Of a stretch of DNA of 64,000 nucleotides, positions 20,419 through 29,757 are shown piece by piece (the stretch's first letter is position 1; the number at the start of each line of letters is the position of its first letter). This DNA comes from Aurelia coerulea. Lineage: Eukaryota > Cnidaria > Scyphozoa > Semaeostomeae > Ulmaridae. Both the position numbers and the translations under genes were made by a program. The stretch is taken from NCBI GenBank assembly GCA_039566865.1, contig CM076955.1, positions 7,814,501 through 7,878,500 on the forward strand. Reading direction: 5' to 3'. Under the pieces are notes generated by a model. It ran no database searches and was not told the origin of the DNA. It saw only the letters and a list, made by a program, of their open reading frames with translations.

Positions 20419-22146
20419 AAAAATCCCAGAGGTTTGATTATTGCATATCTAAATATCAACTCAATCCGAAACAAATTTGAGTTTCTAAAACCATTTATAG
20501 CGGACAATGTTGATGTTTTAACAGTTGCAGAGACGAAAATCGATGGCACCTTCACAACTAGCCAGTTTCTATTGGATGGTTTTTCGAAGCCCATTAGGTT
20601 TGATCGAAATCGCCATGGAGGTGGTTTACTCATTTATGTCAGAGAGGGTGTTCCCTTCAAAGAGTTATCTGTTTACAAGCCACCAAATGACATTGAGTGT
20701 GGGATAATTGAAATAAGTCTCAAGAAGCAAAAATGGGTACTTTTCAGTATTTACCGTCCCCCCTCTCAATCTGAAAAATATTTCTTTGAAGAGATAGGAA
20801 AGGGGCTGGATTTTTACAGCAGCAAATATGAAAGTATCTGTTTAATAGGTGATTTCAATTGTGAACCCAAGGAGAATATTGTCAGTGACTTCATGGATAG
20901 CTATAATTTATCTAATCTGGTCAAGAGCCCAACCTGTTTTAAGTCTGACAGCCCTGGATGTATTGATCTGATTCTAACAAACAGAAAAAGAAGTTTTCAG
21001 AACACAGTAGCGGTACATACAGGGCTGTCGGACTTCCACGCTATGATTGTTACAGTACTTAAAGGTGGATATCGGAAAAAAGGGCCTAAGATCATTGCAT
21101 ATAGAAATTACGCCAAATTCTGTGCCGATGATTTCAGGAAAGATCTCTGTGATCAGATTTCGTCTGAACTGCAGGATAATGAAGATTATGGTGCTTTTGA
21201 CACTGTGGTTACTGATACGCTAAATAGACATGCTCCTCTCAAGAAAAAGTACTTGCGTGCGAACGATGGCCCCTTTATGACAAAGGCCTTACGAAAGGCG
21301 ATGATGCATCGCAAGAGACTACGCAACAGGTACATAAAGAACAGAACTGAGGAAAATTTAAAAGCATTTAAAACGCAAAGAAACCTTTGTGTCAAACTTC
21401 TGCGCAAGACGAAATCAGATTACTATAGAAATCTTGACCTAGGAGACCTCACAGATAACCGTAAATTTTGGAAAACTGTAAAACCGGTGTTTTCAAATGA
21501 GGTACAAATAAATTCATCCGTTACTCTAATTGAAGATGGCAAAATGATAACTGAAGACTCAGAGATTGCGGAAATTTTTAGTAATTACTTCGCAAATATA
21601 ACAGAAAGTCTAGGAATTTCTGAGGATCAGGCAGTGTTATCACCAACAAATGGAATAAATGATCCCATTGAAAAAGCTATCAAGAAATATGAAAATCATC
21701 CTAGCATCAAGATGATTAAAGGAAGTCGTGAGCTAAGCCAATTTGAATTCAAGCCGGTGACTGTAAGTGAAATACTTCTGCAGATAGAAAAGCTAAATTC
21801 AAAGAAAGCATCACCGTTAAACAGCATCCCTGCCAAGATCCTTAAACAAAATTCAGACATTTTTGCCGTTCTCATCCAGAAAATTTTTAATTCTGATTTG
21901 TCAAGAAACAATTTTCCAAAAGAACTGAAAACTGGTGAGATCTCGTCTCTTTTCAAAAGTCTTGATGCTTTTATGAAGAAGAATTATAGACCGATAACGG
22001 TTTTATCATCTGTTTCCAAAATTTATGAGAGGGTTTTAGAAAGTCAAATAAAATCTCATGCCCTTAGCTTCCTTTCTCCTCTTTTGTGTGGATTTCGAGA
22101 GGGCTATGGAACCAAGCATGCACTTGTAAGACTAATAGAGACTTAA
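20419..22146 (+). CDS. Endonuclease and N-terminal RT (family II, copy B)
   Basis: The open frame starts after a stop at 20416-20418; there is no ATG near the domain start, since ORF1 and ORF2 were originally continuous or linked. It reads IIAYLNINSIRNKFEFL, AETKID (catalytic Glu), DRNRHGGGLLIYVREG, YRPPSQ, GDFNCEP, DLILTN and GLSDFHAMIV, an AP-like endonuclease that nicks the target. A basic linker and the RT fingers follow (NYRPITVLSSVSKIYERVL, FREGYGTKHAL). The frame stops at 22144 after RLIET, where comparison with 57298-59597 indicates a small net two-base loss. RT continues at 22148. Confidence 0.85.
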   Translation, partial: KNPRGLIIAYLNINSIRNKFEFLKPFIADNVDVLTVAETKIDGTFTTSQFLLDGFSKPIRFDRNRHGGGLLIYVREGVPFKELSVYKPPNDIECGIIEISLKKQKWVLFSIYRPPSQSEKYFFEEIGKGLDFYSSKYESICLIGDFNCEPKENIVSDFMDSYNLSNLVKSPTCFKSDSPGCIDLILTNRKRSFQNTVAVHTGLSDFHAMIVTVLKGGYRKKGPKIIAYRNYAKFCADDFRKDLCDQISSELQDNEDYGAFDTVVTDTLNRHAPLKKKYLRANDGPFMTKALRKAMMHRKRLRNRYIKNRTEENLKAFKTQRNLCVKLLRKTKSDYYRNLDLGDLTDNRKFWKTVKPVFSNEVQINSSVTLIEDGKMITEDSEIAEIFSNYFANITESLGISEDQAVLSPTNGINDPIEKAIKKYENHPSIKMIKGSRELSQFEFKPVTVSEILLQIEKLNSKKASPLNSIPAKILKQNSDIFAVLIQKIFNSDLSRNNFPKELKTGEISSLFKSLDAFMKKNYRPITVLSSVSKIYERVLESQIKSHALSFLSPLLCGFREGYGTKHALVRLIET

Positions 22147-22147
22147 A

Positions 22148-23308
22148 ATGACCTTAGATAAACGGGGTATAGCAGCAGCACTACTCATGGACCTCTCAAA
22201 GGCTTTTGATTGCTTAAATCATGAGCTCTTGATTGCAAAATTAAGTGCTTATGGTTTCAGTGTGAGTGCATTGCGGTTGATCCATAGCTATCTCAGTGAA
22301 AGGAAGCAGAGGGTGAAGATAAATGGGTCTTTCAGTACGTGGAGAGAAACAGTAATTGGAGTGCCACAAGGCTCGGTCTTGGGGCCTCTGCTGTTTAACA
22401 TATACCTAAATGATCTCTTCATGTTTGTGAAAGACACTCAAATCTGCAACTATGCAGATGATACAACAATCTATGCCAGTGCTAACAACATTGAAAGTGT
22501 CATCAAAACATTAGAGAGTGATGCCCTTGAAATTACAAAATGGTTTCCAAACAACTGCATGAAGCTGAATGAGGACAAATGCCATCTAATGGTATTTGGA
22601 GACAAGAGTAACAATGTTTCCATAAATATCGGAAGTGTAACGATAAATGAGAGCACAGAAGAAAAGCTGCTGGGTGTGATTTTTGACAAAAAGCTCAGCT
22701 TCAAACAGCAAGTAAAATCTCTTTGTAAAAAGGCTGGTCAAAAGCTACATGCTCTTTCAAGAATTTCTCATTTCCTTGATACTGAGCAGCTGAAACGAAT
22801 AATGAAGGCATTTATCTTGTCCCAATTCAACTACTGTCCTCTTGTATGGATGTTCTGTGACAGAACATTGGACAATAAAATTAACCATATTCACGAACGG
22901 GCATTGCGAATAACTTACAAAGATATGAGAACAGATTTTGATACGATGTTACTGAGAGATAATTCGGTCCCACTCCACATAAGGAATTTACAACTGCTAA
23001 TGACTGAAGTCTTTAAGACAAAATTGAGCCTTAATCCCAGCTTCATGAAGGACATTTTCGTTGAAAAACAGGTTTCTTATGGGTTAAGAGGCTGCCATAA
23101 CCTATCCTTGCCACAAGCACGCACTACGTGCTATGGCTTAGAGACAAGATCGTTCCTTGGGTGTAGATTATGGCAGGCACTTCCCAATGACCTAAAACAG
23201 TCAGATACTCTCTCCAGTTTCAAAAGGAAAATCAAAACCTGGAGGGGAGAGGAATGTAATTGCAGAATATGCAAACTTTTCGTGGCACAGGTAGGGTTCT
23301 TGAGCTGA
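22148..23308 (+). CDS. Reverse transcriptase palm and C-terminus (family II, copy B)
   Basis: A 386-residue frame gives MDLSKAFDCLNHELL, GVPQGSVLGPLLFNIYLND and YADDTTIYA with both catalytic Asp, then WFPNNCMKLNEDKCHLMVFG and the long C-terminal region ending in CNCRICKLFVAQVGF. The same C-terminal CxCxxC signature occurs in copies D and E. Apart from the frameshift just upstream, the enzyme core is intact. The nominal start Met is not biological. Confidence 0.85.
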   Translation: MTLDKRGIAAALLMDLSKAFDCLNHELLIAKLSAYGFSVSALRLIHSYLSERKQRVKINGSFSTWRETVIGVPQGSVLGPLLFNIYLNDLFMFVKDTQICNYADDTTIYASANNIESVIKTLESDALEITKWFPNNCMKLNEDKCHLMVFGDKSNNVSINIGSVTINESTEEKLLGVIFDKKLSFKQQVKSLCKKAGQKLHALSRISHFLDTEQLKRIMKAFILSQFNYCPLVWMFCDRTLDNKINHIHERALRITYKDMRTDFDTMLLRDNSVPLHIRNLQLLMTEVFKTKLSLNPSFMKDIFVEKQVSYGLRGCHNLSLPQARTTCYGLETRSFLGCRLWQALPNDLKQSDTLSSFKRKIKTWRGEECNCRICKLFVAQVGFLS

Positions 23309-23585
23309 TATTATTTTTTCTGCTGTATTTACCGAAAAAAAAGTAAGAAAACATTGTAAATATTAAAAGCATTGTAAAAATCTGTAAAATGTGTCTGTAT
23401 TTAATCATTCGGAATTTTATTTATTTTTTACTTTTTTCTTACAAATTTTACTTTTTTAGATAAGATAGTAGGCTTGAATTAGCTCTTAGTTATAGCTATT
23501 GTATCTATATGTATATATGTCTTGTATGTATATATATATATATATGTAGGCCTACTTTAAATAAATTGATAATAATAATAATAAT

Positions 23586-24050
23586 AAAGAAGGACACATC
23601 GCAACTGCGTACCTTTACGACATATATTTGTAAGGCGACACTTTTGATGAATACCTAGCAACTGTAATAAAGGCAATTAAGCTGTTTACCTAGTAAGATT
23701 TTATTCAAAGTCAGGAAATAACAATGCTTGGTTTTATTCTCAATTCTAAGGATATGGTTGTAAGCCCTACACAGGACAAAAAAGATAGCACAGTAGCTCT
23801 TTGTTCTGCCATACTTCAACGCAAAACACTTTCTATCAGGAATGTTGCGCAAGTTTAAGTGAAAATAGTTTCCTTTTTTCCAGGGGCATTGTTTGGGCCA
23901 CTTTTCTACAGGCATATCGACCATGATAAAACAATGACGCTTTAACGAGATAAAGGCATTTTTGACAAGAAATGAATTTGTTGTTTGATGCTAAAACAGA
24001 AATCAAATGGTGGACTGAGAACTAGCCCAAGGCTTTTAAGCTATCGACAC
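23586..24050 (+). pseudogene. DIRS reverse transcriptase, C-terminal part
   Basis: Reading resumes with KEGHIATAYLYDIYL, which is the DIRS catalytic block with YLYD where YLDD is expected, so one catalytic Asp is lost. It continues as ITMLGFILNSKDMVVSPTQDKK, LSIRNVAQV, FPGALFGPLFYRHIDHDKT and AEIKWW-like remnants up to about 24010. Several stops and shifts are present. The join with 18859 is exact at the protein level once the inserted element and its target duplication are removed. Confidence 0.8.
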
Positions 24051-24870
24051 GAAATCATGCACTATGGAAATAGAAACCGATGCATCTCTCCTAGGTTGGG
24101 GAGCTTCTTGTGAAAATACCTCCACCGGAGGGCAATGGTCATTTGACGAGCAACAAAACCACATAAATAAGTTGGAATTGTATGCTATTTTCCTAGTATT
24201 GAAATGTATGCAAATGACCTTACAGATATACATATGAAACATTTGTACAACAGCAGTACTTGTCCTATCTCACATGGGTATCGCCGTTCAATTGCATGTA
24301 ACAATTTATGCAAACAAATTTGGCTTTGGTGCCTTGAATGTAACATATGGCTACCAATTGCACATATCCCTGGCAAACAAAATTTGAAGCAGATAGCGAG
24401 TCAAGACGTTCTGCTAATACGCCTGCAGAATGGCAATTAAATTCTAAAATTTTGCATTCATGTCTGCCTGATATCGGTTTTACACCATCGATTGACCTGT
24501 TTGCATCAAGGCTCAATAAACAATTTGACAAATTTGTCTCAGTCAAACCAGAGCCAGGGGCTTTTGCCATAGATGCTTTGGCTATATATGCTTAGACCCT
24601 TGACTGGTCGAGTTACCAATGGGATGCCTTTCCGCCTTTCAATATGATAACCAGGATGCTCGAAAAGATTCAATTAGAGCAAGCAGCGGGAATTTGTGTG
24701 CCGCTAAATTGGCCTACACAACCATGGTACCCCACAGCAACAAAACTGATGCGATCCAAACCAATTTCACTGAAGCCAAGCCGTCGATTGCTTCACCTGC
24801 ATCGAGCTCTTCAGAGGATCATCCCCTCTGTCACAACCTTCAGCTCGTGGTTTATCTCTCATCAACCAAA
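24051..24870 (+). pseudogene. DIRS RNase H and following region
   Basis: MEIETDASLLGWGA near 24064, then TGGQWSFDEQQNHINKLELYAIFLVLK, is the start of a DIRS RNase H (Asp and Glu of the active site visible). Further on are IWLWCLECNIWLPIAHIPGK near 24315, PAEWQLNSKI near 24420, SIDLFASRLNKQFDKFVS near 24490, PEPGAFAIDA near 24549 and PFSMITRMLEKIQLEQA near 24635. In intact elements RNase H removes the RNA of the hybrid. Frames change several times. Confidence 0.8.
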
Positions 24871-24899
24871 AAATAGGGACCTCAGATTGGTCCAGCTCC

Positions 24900-25802
24900 G
24901 CCCAGCATATTTTGCTTTCATCATGGCGGCCTGGGACCCAAAAACAATATAAATCTTGCGTTGATCGTTGGCAAACATATTGTGCTCAAAATTCAGTGCA
25001 GGTCCTCAACCCTACACTTGAGCAATCTATTGAATTTTTAACAAGTTTATTTGTCAGTGGTCTTGGCTACAGTGCCATAAAATGCAGCGAGATCAGCACT
25101 TTCGTCTGTAATTACTTTGTCAAATGGTTTACCGATGGGCGAACATCCTACTATTCGTAGGATTTGCAAGGGCGTATTTAAGATAAGGCCCGATCTGCCG
25201 AAAGACACTGCTACATGGGATGTTGGAAAACTTTCAGAATACCTGAAACATCTTAACCCAACTTCCCAACTAAGTCTCAAGGACTTAACACATAGGATAA
25301 CTACGCTTTTGTTTTATTAACTGGTCAACGTTGTCAAACAATTCACAGCATCGAGCTCTCCGGGATCCAAAGTCTCCCAGACTTGTTTCGCATCACAATT
25401 TTGCAACCAATAAAAACATCTAAACCTGGGAAACACATTCAACCTTTGGAATTAAAAAGTGTTTCCTACTGAACCAAACCTGTGTATCGTTTCATTTGAC
25501 CGAATACATCAAGCGAACAGGTATCTTTACAGGTTCACATATGAAACTATGTAAAGCCACACAACCCTGTATCACGAGATACAAGATCTCGGTGGTTGAA
25601 ATCGACCATAGAATTAGCTGGCATAGATACAAATATTTTTACAGTGCATAGCTGCAGATCTACCTCGATTACAGTCGCTAAAGAATCATCTGCCCTCTCT
25701 TTGAGTGAAATTTCAAACTCTACCAGTTGCTCAAAAGCAACTAATTTGCCAGATTCTCTGATAAACTTTTTATCTCGGAAAACTTTGGACAATCAGTTTT
25801 GA
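24900..25802 (+). pseudogene. DIRS tyrosine recombinase
   Basis: SSWRPGTQKQYKSCVDRWQTYC (24913-24981) and a LEFLTSLF-like segment with GLGYSAI form the core-binding domain. Downstream, in shifting frames, come LTGQRCQTIHSIELSG near 25320 with the first catalytic Arg, TSKPGKHIQPLEL near 25417, then TVHSCRSTS near 25638, the HxxR box. The nucleophilic Tyr is not secure; TFYLGK near 25763 is a candidate in another frame. DIRS elements use this enzyme in place of a DDE integrase. Multiple stops make it inactive. Confidence 0.78.
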
Positions 25803-25978
25803 GTAATATAGAACATTATTTTAGACACCTATTATCAATATACCTTTGTATCAACTTGTTGTTGAAACTGAAAATTCTGTTTTTCATTTGCCCATTTACT
25901 TGATATTTGGGTTCGAAATTACAGGGCTTTGAAGTCTCATGGGATTCCGTAGTGACGTAGCTGATTTTAGAGAAGAAT

Positions 25979-27770
25979 TCAAAAATTAAACGAGACATAC
26001 CCAGTAAGTTGAAGTTTGATTGCAATTCTTCTCTATCATCAGATTTTTGGACATGTTTATACGCAACGTTCCATGGAGTGGCGATAGAGCTCCTATCACT
26101 ATTTTGCATATTCGAAAATTCTACAAAGCGTCGCAAAATATCGTTGGATTTTTGATTCTCTTCAGAAGAGCTAAAAGGTCTATGATATTTTTTGTTGTAT
26201 TTTACGTTTACGTTCTTCATGTCATGGACCTTGGGTAGTCATGATATTTCGCTCCCCTTGGTATCGTTTTTGTAGTATTGTATGGAGCTCGTTTGTAGTC
26301 TTAGGTAATGCGTAAATTTTAAATTTTTTCATTGAATTTATAAAAAGTCCTTACATTTAAACTGTATGCTGTTTTTACGTGCCCAGACACGAAGGCAATG
26401 AAGAGACGATGTTTTTGTGGCGCTTATGATAATACTGACTGAACAATTATTACTGCAACTTAAGTACAGATTTTACAGGAAGTGAAGATACATCGAGAAG
26501 GGAGTTCATATATCCTAATGAAAATAAAGTTAGGTTTAATGATAAGGAGGTTATAGATACAATTACTGCTACAATACAGGGCTAAAGAAAATGTTTCCAA
26601 GCACATTTGCAGCATCTGCCGGTAAAGAGGGTTTGTGTAAAAACAACACAAAAGGGTGTTCTTTGGTTATCATTCCATCTTTGAAGTATTCATATATCTA
26701 AATAAGGAAATACCCTGTTGCATTGCATCATAGAAACTTATTCAGGTTTGAAAAGAATGACAACATTTCCATGCACATGCACAATGTCTCATTTGATTGG
26801 TCGGTTGATGAACATAGTCATATGGAAAATTCCAAAATAATCTTTATGTGAACTTCAGAGATCTAATTGAATTTTTGAATCTTTTATCACTCAACCGATA
26901 TCTGGGCAATAATGCTGCAAGTGAATCTTTATATGCAACTTGGTGCTTACTAATTATGATGATAGCAAATTTGAATTTGGGATCTTTTCAGACAATCTAT
27001 GAGCGGTTGATGGTACAGTGTTATAACAGCGAGTTGTTAAGGATGTTTATATCGACTGTTGCCTGCAACTAACAAGAGATTAATGTTTCAATACAAATCT
27101 TAGGCTGAAAGGGTCATATAGTTCACACTGAGAATATCGTTAAAAAGCATTACTTTTTATTGCATCATTCTAACACTTGCACATGTTGAATTTTTGATAA
27201 GCTATTGCATGGGTATTGCTGTTGCTAACAACAATCATCTGCTATCTGTTCCAGTGCCCAGGACAAGGGAGGAATGACTTGCCATTGGTTGTCTATGGCT
27301 GGCAGTTATCCGACATATTTTTGATCCTCAAGAAGTCGTCCATTTTTGGGGCTGCAATGTTTACATTTCTAGTTTTTCCACAGCCAGTGACTACTTCAGA
27401 TATCCAAGTCTTTGCTCTTCTAAAATGCTGTTATTTTCCCTGAAATTTCTTTCAAAATTACCATTGTGAACAGGCAGCAGTAACGATAGATCCAACGAAA
27501 CAAACAGTCAATCCTTAAAACGTAATTGCAAAATGCGAGCAGAACTTTCAGAATTCTGTCTGCACCTGATCATCAGCTCTGTCCACTTTACCATGACCAA
27601 TACCCGGAATTAAGCCTTAGTATAATCATTTGTTGCCTTAGGTTATAACCTACGTCCAAATAATGACTTGAAACGTTATTCTAAATACAATGATTCGCCG
27701 TTATATATTATGCAATGAACAGCAGCGAAATGTGCAATGCCGGTTACATCTGTGCATTGTGTTCTTCTCT
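25979..27770. other. Unassigned DNA downstream of noggin
   Basis: No confident gene. A 134-codon minus frame (25816-26220) runs across the DIRS boundary and so is not one gene. The stretch 26180-26290 resembles 42545-42660, and on the minus strand both read a similar peptide (IQYYKNDTKGSE and IRQYRDDTKKSE). It could be an old repeat or a duplicated exon. The noggin 3' UTR must lie at the right of this region; the first AATAAA on the minus strand that I noted is at 27156-27161, rather far away. Confidence 0.4.
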
Positions 27771-28442
27771 TTATACGCTGCAGCTGCATTGACATTTTGT
27801 AGTGATATTTTCATTGTAAACCTTCCACGAGCACTTCTTTGATCGGGAACAATACCAGAGCAGAACTTTGACTTTTGCGTCCTTTCTTGATGGCTGACAT
27901 GTCATTCCAGCTGGGTAAGAACATGATTTCTTGGGGCAAAAACCAATCTTCATATATCTCGGCCAAACGTATTTCCCTAAGTCGGTCCATCTATATAAGA
28001 CGGGACAATAGGAAATGTTCCACAACCAAAGGCGAAACAGGGACTGTGTCTTCGATCTAGTACGCCTTCTCCTACTTGTTTTTGGCACGCTAAAATCAAT
28101 TGCTTTCAATGAAGAGGGCATTGTTTTCAAGAGTTCTCCCTCTGAAATAGAATCACCTAGGATTGTACCAAAATTTTGTGGCTTTTTAGTGGACAAGAAT
28201 GAACTGACATAGTCACCGAGTATTGGACGTAGTTTCACTTCCTTCATGTCTGTAGCTTGTGGATCTGGCCAGTTTTGACCCCTCCGTATCAGGTGATACA
28301 ATGCTGTAAAGTTTGTTCGCTGTACAAGGGCCGAGGGAGTCTTGAGGTAGAATCTTGCAAAAGCTTTTGTTGGGGGAGTTTGGCAGCAAACCAGCAAAGG
28401 CACAACGAGCAGCATGAAGCACAATGTGTTCTTCCGCCTCAT
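27771..28442 (-). CDS. noggin: Noggin-like secreted BMP antagonist
   Basis: A single open frame of 223 codons. Residues 1-20 (MRRK then a Leu/Val-rich core ending VCC) form a signal peptide. The middle resembles the noggin clip and finger region: LYHLIRRGQNWPDP, ILGDY, and PSSLKAIDFS. A basic patch SRRRRTRSK corresponds to the heparin-binding site. Then WLWNISYCPVLYRWTDLGKYVWPRYMK and the CxC...C cystine-knot region follow. All nine C-terminal cysteines expected in noggin are present, ending CQCSC. Three N-glycosylation sites (NFT, NIS, NIT) are visible. Noggin binds BMPs outside the cell and blocks their receptors, shaping body axes. The frame is open to 28499 (19 more codons), but the Met at 28442 has the better context (A at -3) and puts the signal peptide at the N-terminus. 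A good acceptor-like TTTTAG just upstream may end a 5' intron. It is the only intact host gene seen. Confidence 0.93.
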   Translation of the reverse strand: MRRKNTLCFMLLVVPLLVCCQTPPTKAFARFYLKTPSALVQRTNFTALYHLIRRGQNWPDPQATDMKEVKLRPILGDYVSSFLSTKKPQNFGTILGDSISEGELLKTMPSSLKAIDFSVPKTSRRRRTRSKTQSLFRLWLWNISYCPVLYRWTDLGKYVWPRYMKIGFCPKKSCSYPAGMTCQPSRKDAKVKVLLWYCSRSKKCSWKVYNENITTKCQCSCSV

Positions 28443-28646
28443 CCTCTTATTCTTCTTTGTTGGCCTAAAACACAAAATTTGCGAATGAAGGAACTGCATG
28501 GATTAAAGTTTGAGTTCCTTTTACTCTGCAAATTTGAAAATAGCTAATATGTGATGGCAGGAACAATTACAAATTAGCTTGAGAAGCAGAAGTTTTTAAA
28601 AGAGGAGACATCATTAGCTAGTTAACTTTATACTATACGGAAGCTA
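28443..28646 (-). promoter_or_regulatory. Noggin 5' flank
   Basis: The 200 bases between the noggin start and the mariner MITE should hold the 5' UTR and perhaps the proximal promoter or the end of an intron. On the minus strand TTTTGTGTTTTAG at about 28463-28475 looks like a splice acceptor. No TATA box is obvious. Confidence 0.35.
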
Positions 28647-29400
28647 CAGGGTGTCCCAGAAAAATTGTTCGACGTTTGATTAAGTGTTGAAAAATAACAA
28701 TAAAAGGTACGGGCTCCTAGTTCGATATCCCTGTTTTTCAGATTTTAAACTAATTTTAGACGCCAGAATCTTGCGAATCCGCTAAGAATTCACGGAGCTA
28801 CAAGCTTTTGAAGTTCACAAATGTGGGAAAGCTGATACAAGACGCCCCTAACTGACTTGTTTTCCAAAAAGACGTTCTAAAATCAAGGTAAAAGAAGGCT
28901 GTCCAATGTTTTACCTCTCGTCGATATCAGAGCAAACCACAAAAGACTTCCAAAGTTATCTAATTCTTGTAACCATTGCCAAAATTTACTTAAGACTGCA
29001 AGTATTTAAAAACACGGATGAAAACTTAATCAATGAGAGATGGGGCAATTCTAAATTGTGCTGAACAGGATTCCTCCAAGCATCCATAACCTTGAAGCAA
29101 TGTTATAGAAAGCTAGTTGATCGAAAGTGATTTTGAAATTCTATTTGATTTGCTTTGAATAACCGAGATTCTACTTTCACTAAATATATGCAATTTAGGG
29201 GCGTCTGGTTTCAGCTTTCCCACAAACTTAAACTTCGAACGCGCGTACTTCCGTGAATATATAGCCGATTTGCTAGTTTCTGGTGTGTAAAATTAATTTA
29301 AAATCTCAGCAATATGGTTATGTTAACAGGGAGCCCATTCATTAATTCGTTATTTTTTTATATTTAATTAAACGTCGAACAATTTTTTTGGGACACCCTG
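28647..29400. mobile_element. Mariner-type MITE upstream of noggin, 754 bp
   Basis: CAGGGTGTCCCAGAAAAATT at the left and its inverted partner AATTTTTTTGGGACACCCTG at the right are flanked by TA (28645-28646 and 29401-29402). Inverted similarity extends inward (GTTCGACGTTT). There is no transposase. CAGGGTGTCCCA ends are typical of mariner relatives. Related ends occur at 35638, 36386, 43342 and 54354. Confidence 0.85.
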
Positions 29401-29608
29401 TACATTGATTTAATATTCATGTCATGTTTGTTAAGCCTGTTAACACAATTATGAGCACAATTTTTTTGCGTCTATCCTGCAGCTATCCACTTTTTGCCTT
29501 TTCGCTGCAGGTGGTGATTGGGTGGGGCACTTCTTGTTGGGCGGAAAAAATACTAAAGTATTTATTTCAGTCCAATCACCGACCTTAAAGGTGTTGTTGT
29601 ATGTTCGT
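29401..29608. other. Short unassigned spacer
   Basis: Only low-complexity and AT-rich DNA is seen between the MITE and the tail of the next retrotransposon. Confidence 0.4.
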
Positions 29609-29757
29609 CATCATCATCATCATCATTAATTTATTTACAAAGTAGGCTGAAACAAAACCATAGCTAAAATTACAGCTAATTAAGGCCTACTTTTTACAAA
29701 ATTTACAATCTAATCTAAAAATAATATGTATATGTATAATTACAGTAATTTCACTAA

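Larger units (their letters stand above)
18860..23585 (+). mobile_element. Family II non-LTR retrotransposon inserted in DIRS RT
   Basis: It interrupts the DIRS RT between ...FTLHK and EGHIATAYL. The 5-bp word aaaga at 18855-18859 and 23586-23590 is the likely target duplication. The element is 5' truncated inside ORF1, followed by SGNH, endonuclease and RT coding DNA, a 3' UTR with a (TA)n tract near 23518-23545, and an (ATA)n tail at 23568-23585. A 1.03 kb repeat splits ORF1. RT and endonuclease are fairly well kept, with one frameshift at 22142-22148. Confidence 0.88.
16760..25978 (+). mobile_element. DIRS-type tyrosine-recombinase retrotransposon, disrupted
   Basis: Inverted terminal repeats of about 43 bp bound the unit: ATTCTTCTCT...AATCAGCTACGTCACTACGG at 16760-16802 and its complement at 25936-25978. 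Between them, in order on the plus strand, lie a gag-like frame, RT, RNase H and a tyrosine recombinase, which is the DIRS arrangement. No integrase or long terminal direct repeat is seen. A 4.7 kb family II element (18860-23585) sits in the RT. Without it the element is about 4.5 kb, which suits DIRS. All genes carry frameshifts and stops, so it is inactive. Confidence 0.88.

Noticed and set aside
25816..26220. 134-codon minus-strand ORF as a gene
   Set aside because: It crosses the DIRS terminal repeat, so half of it is antisense to a retrotransposon.
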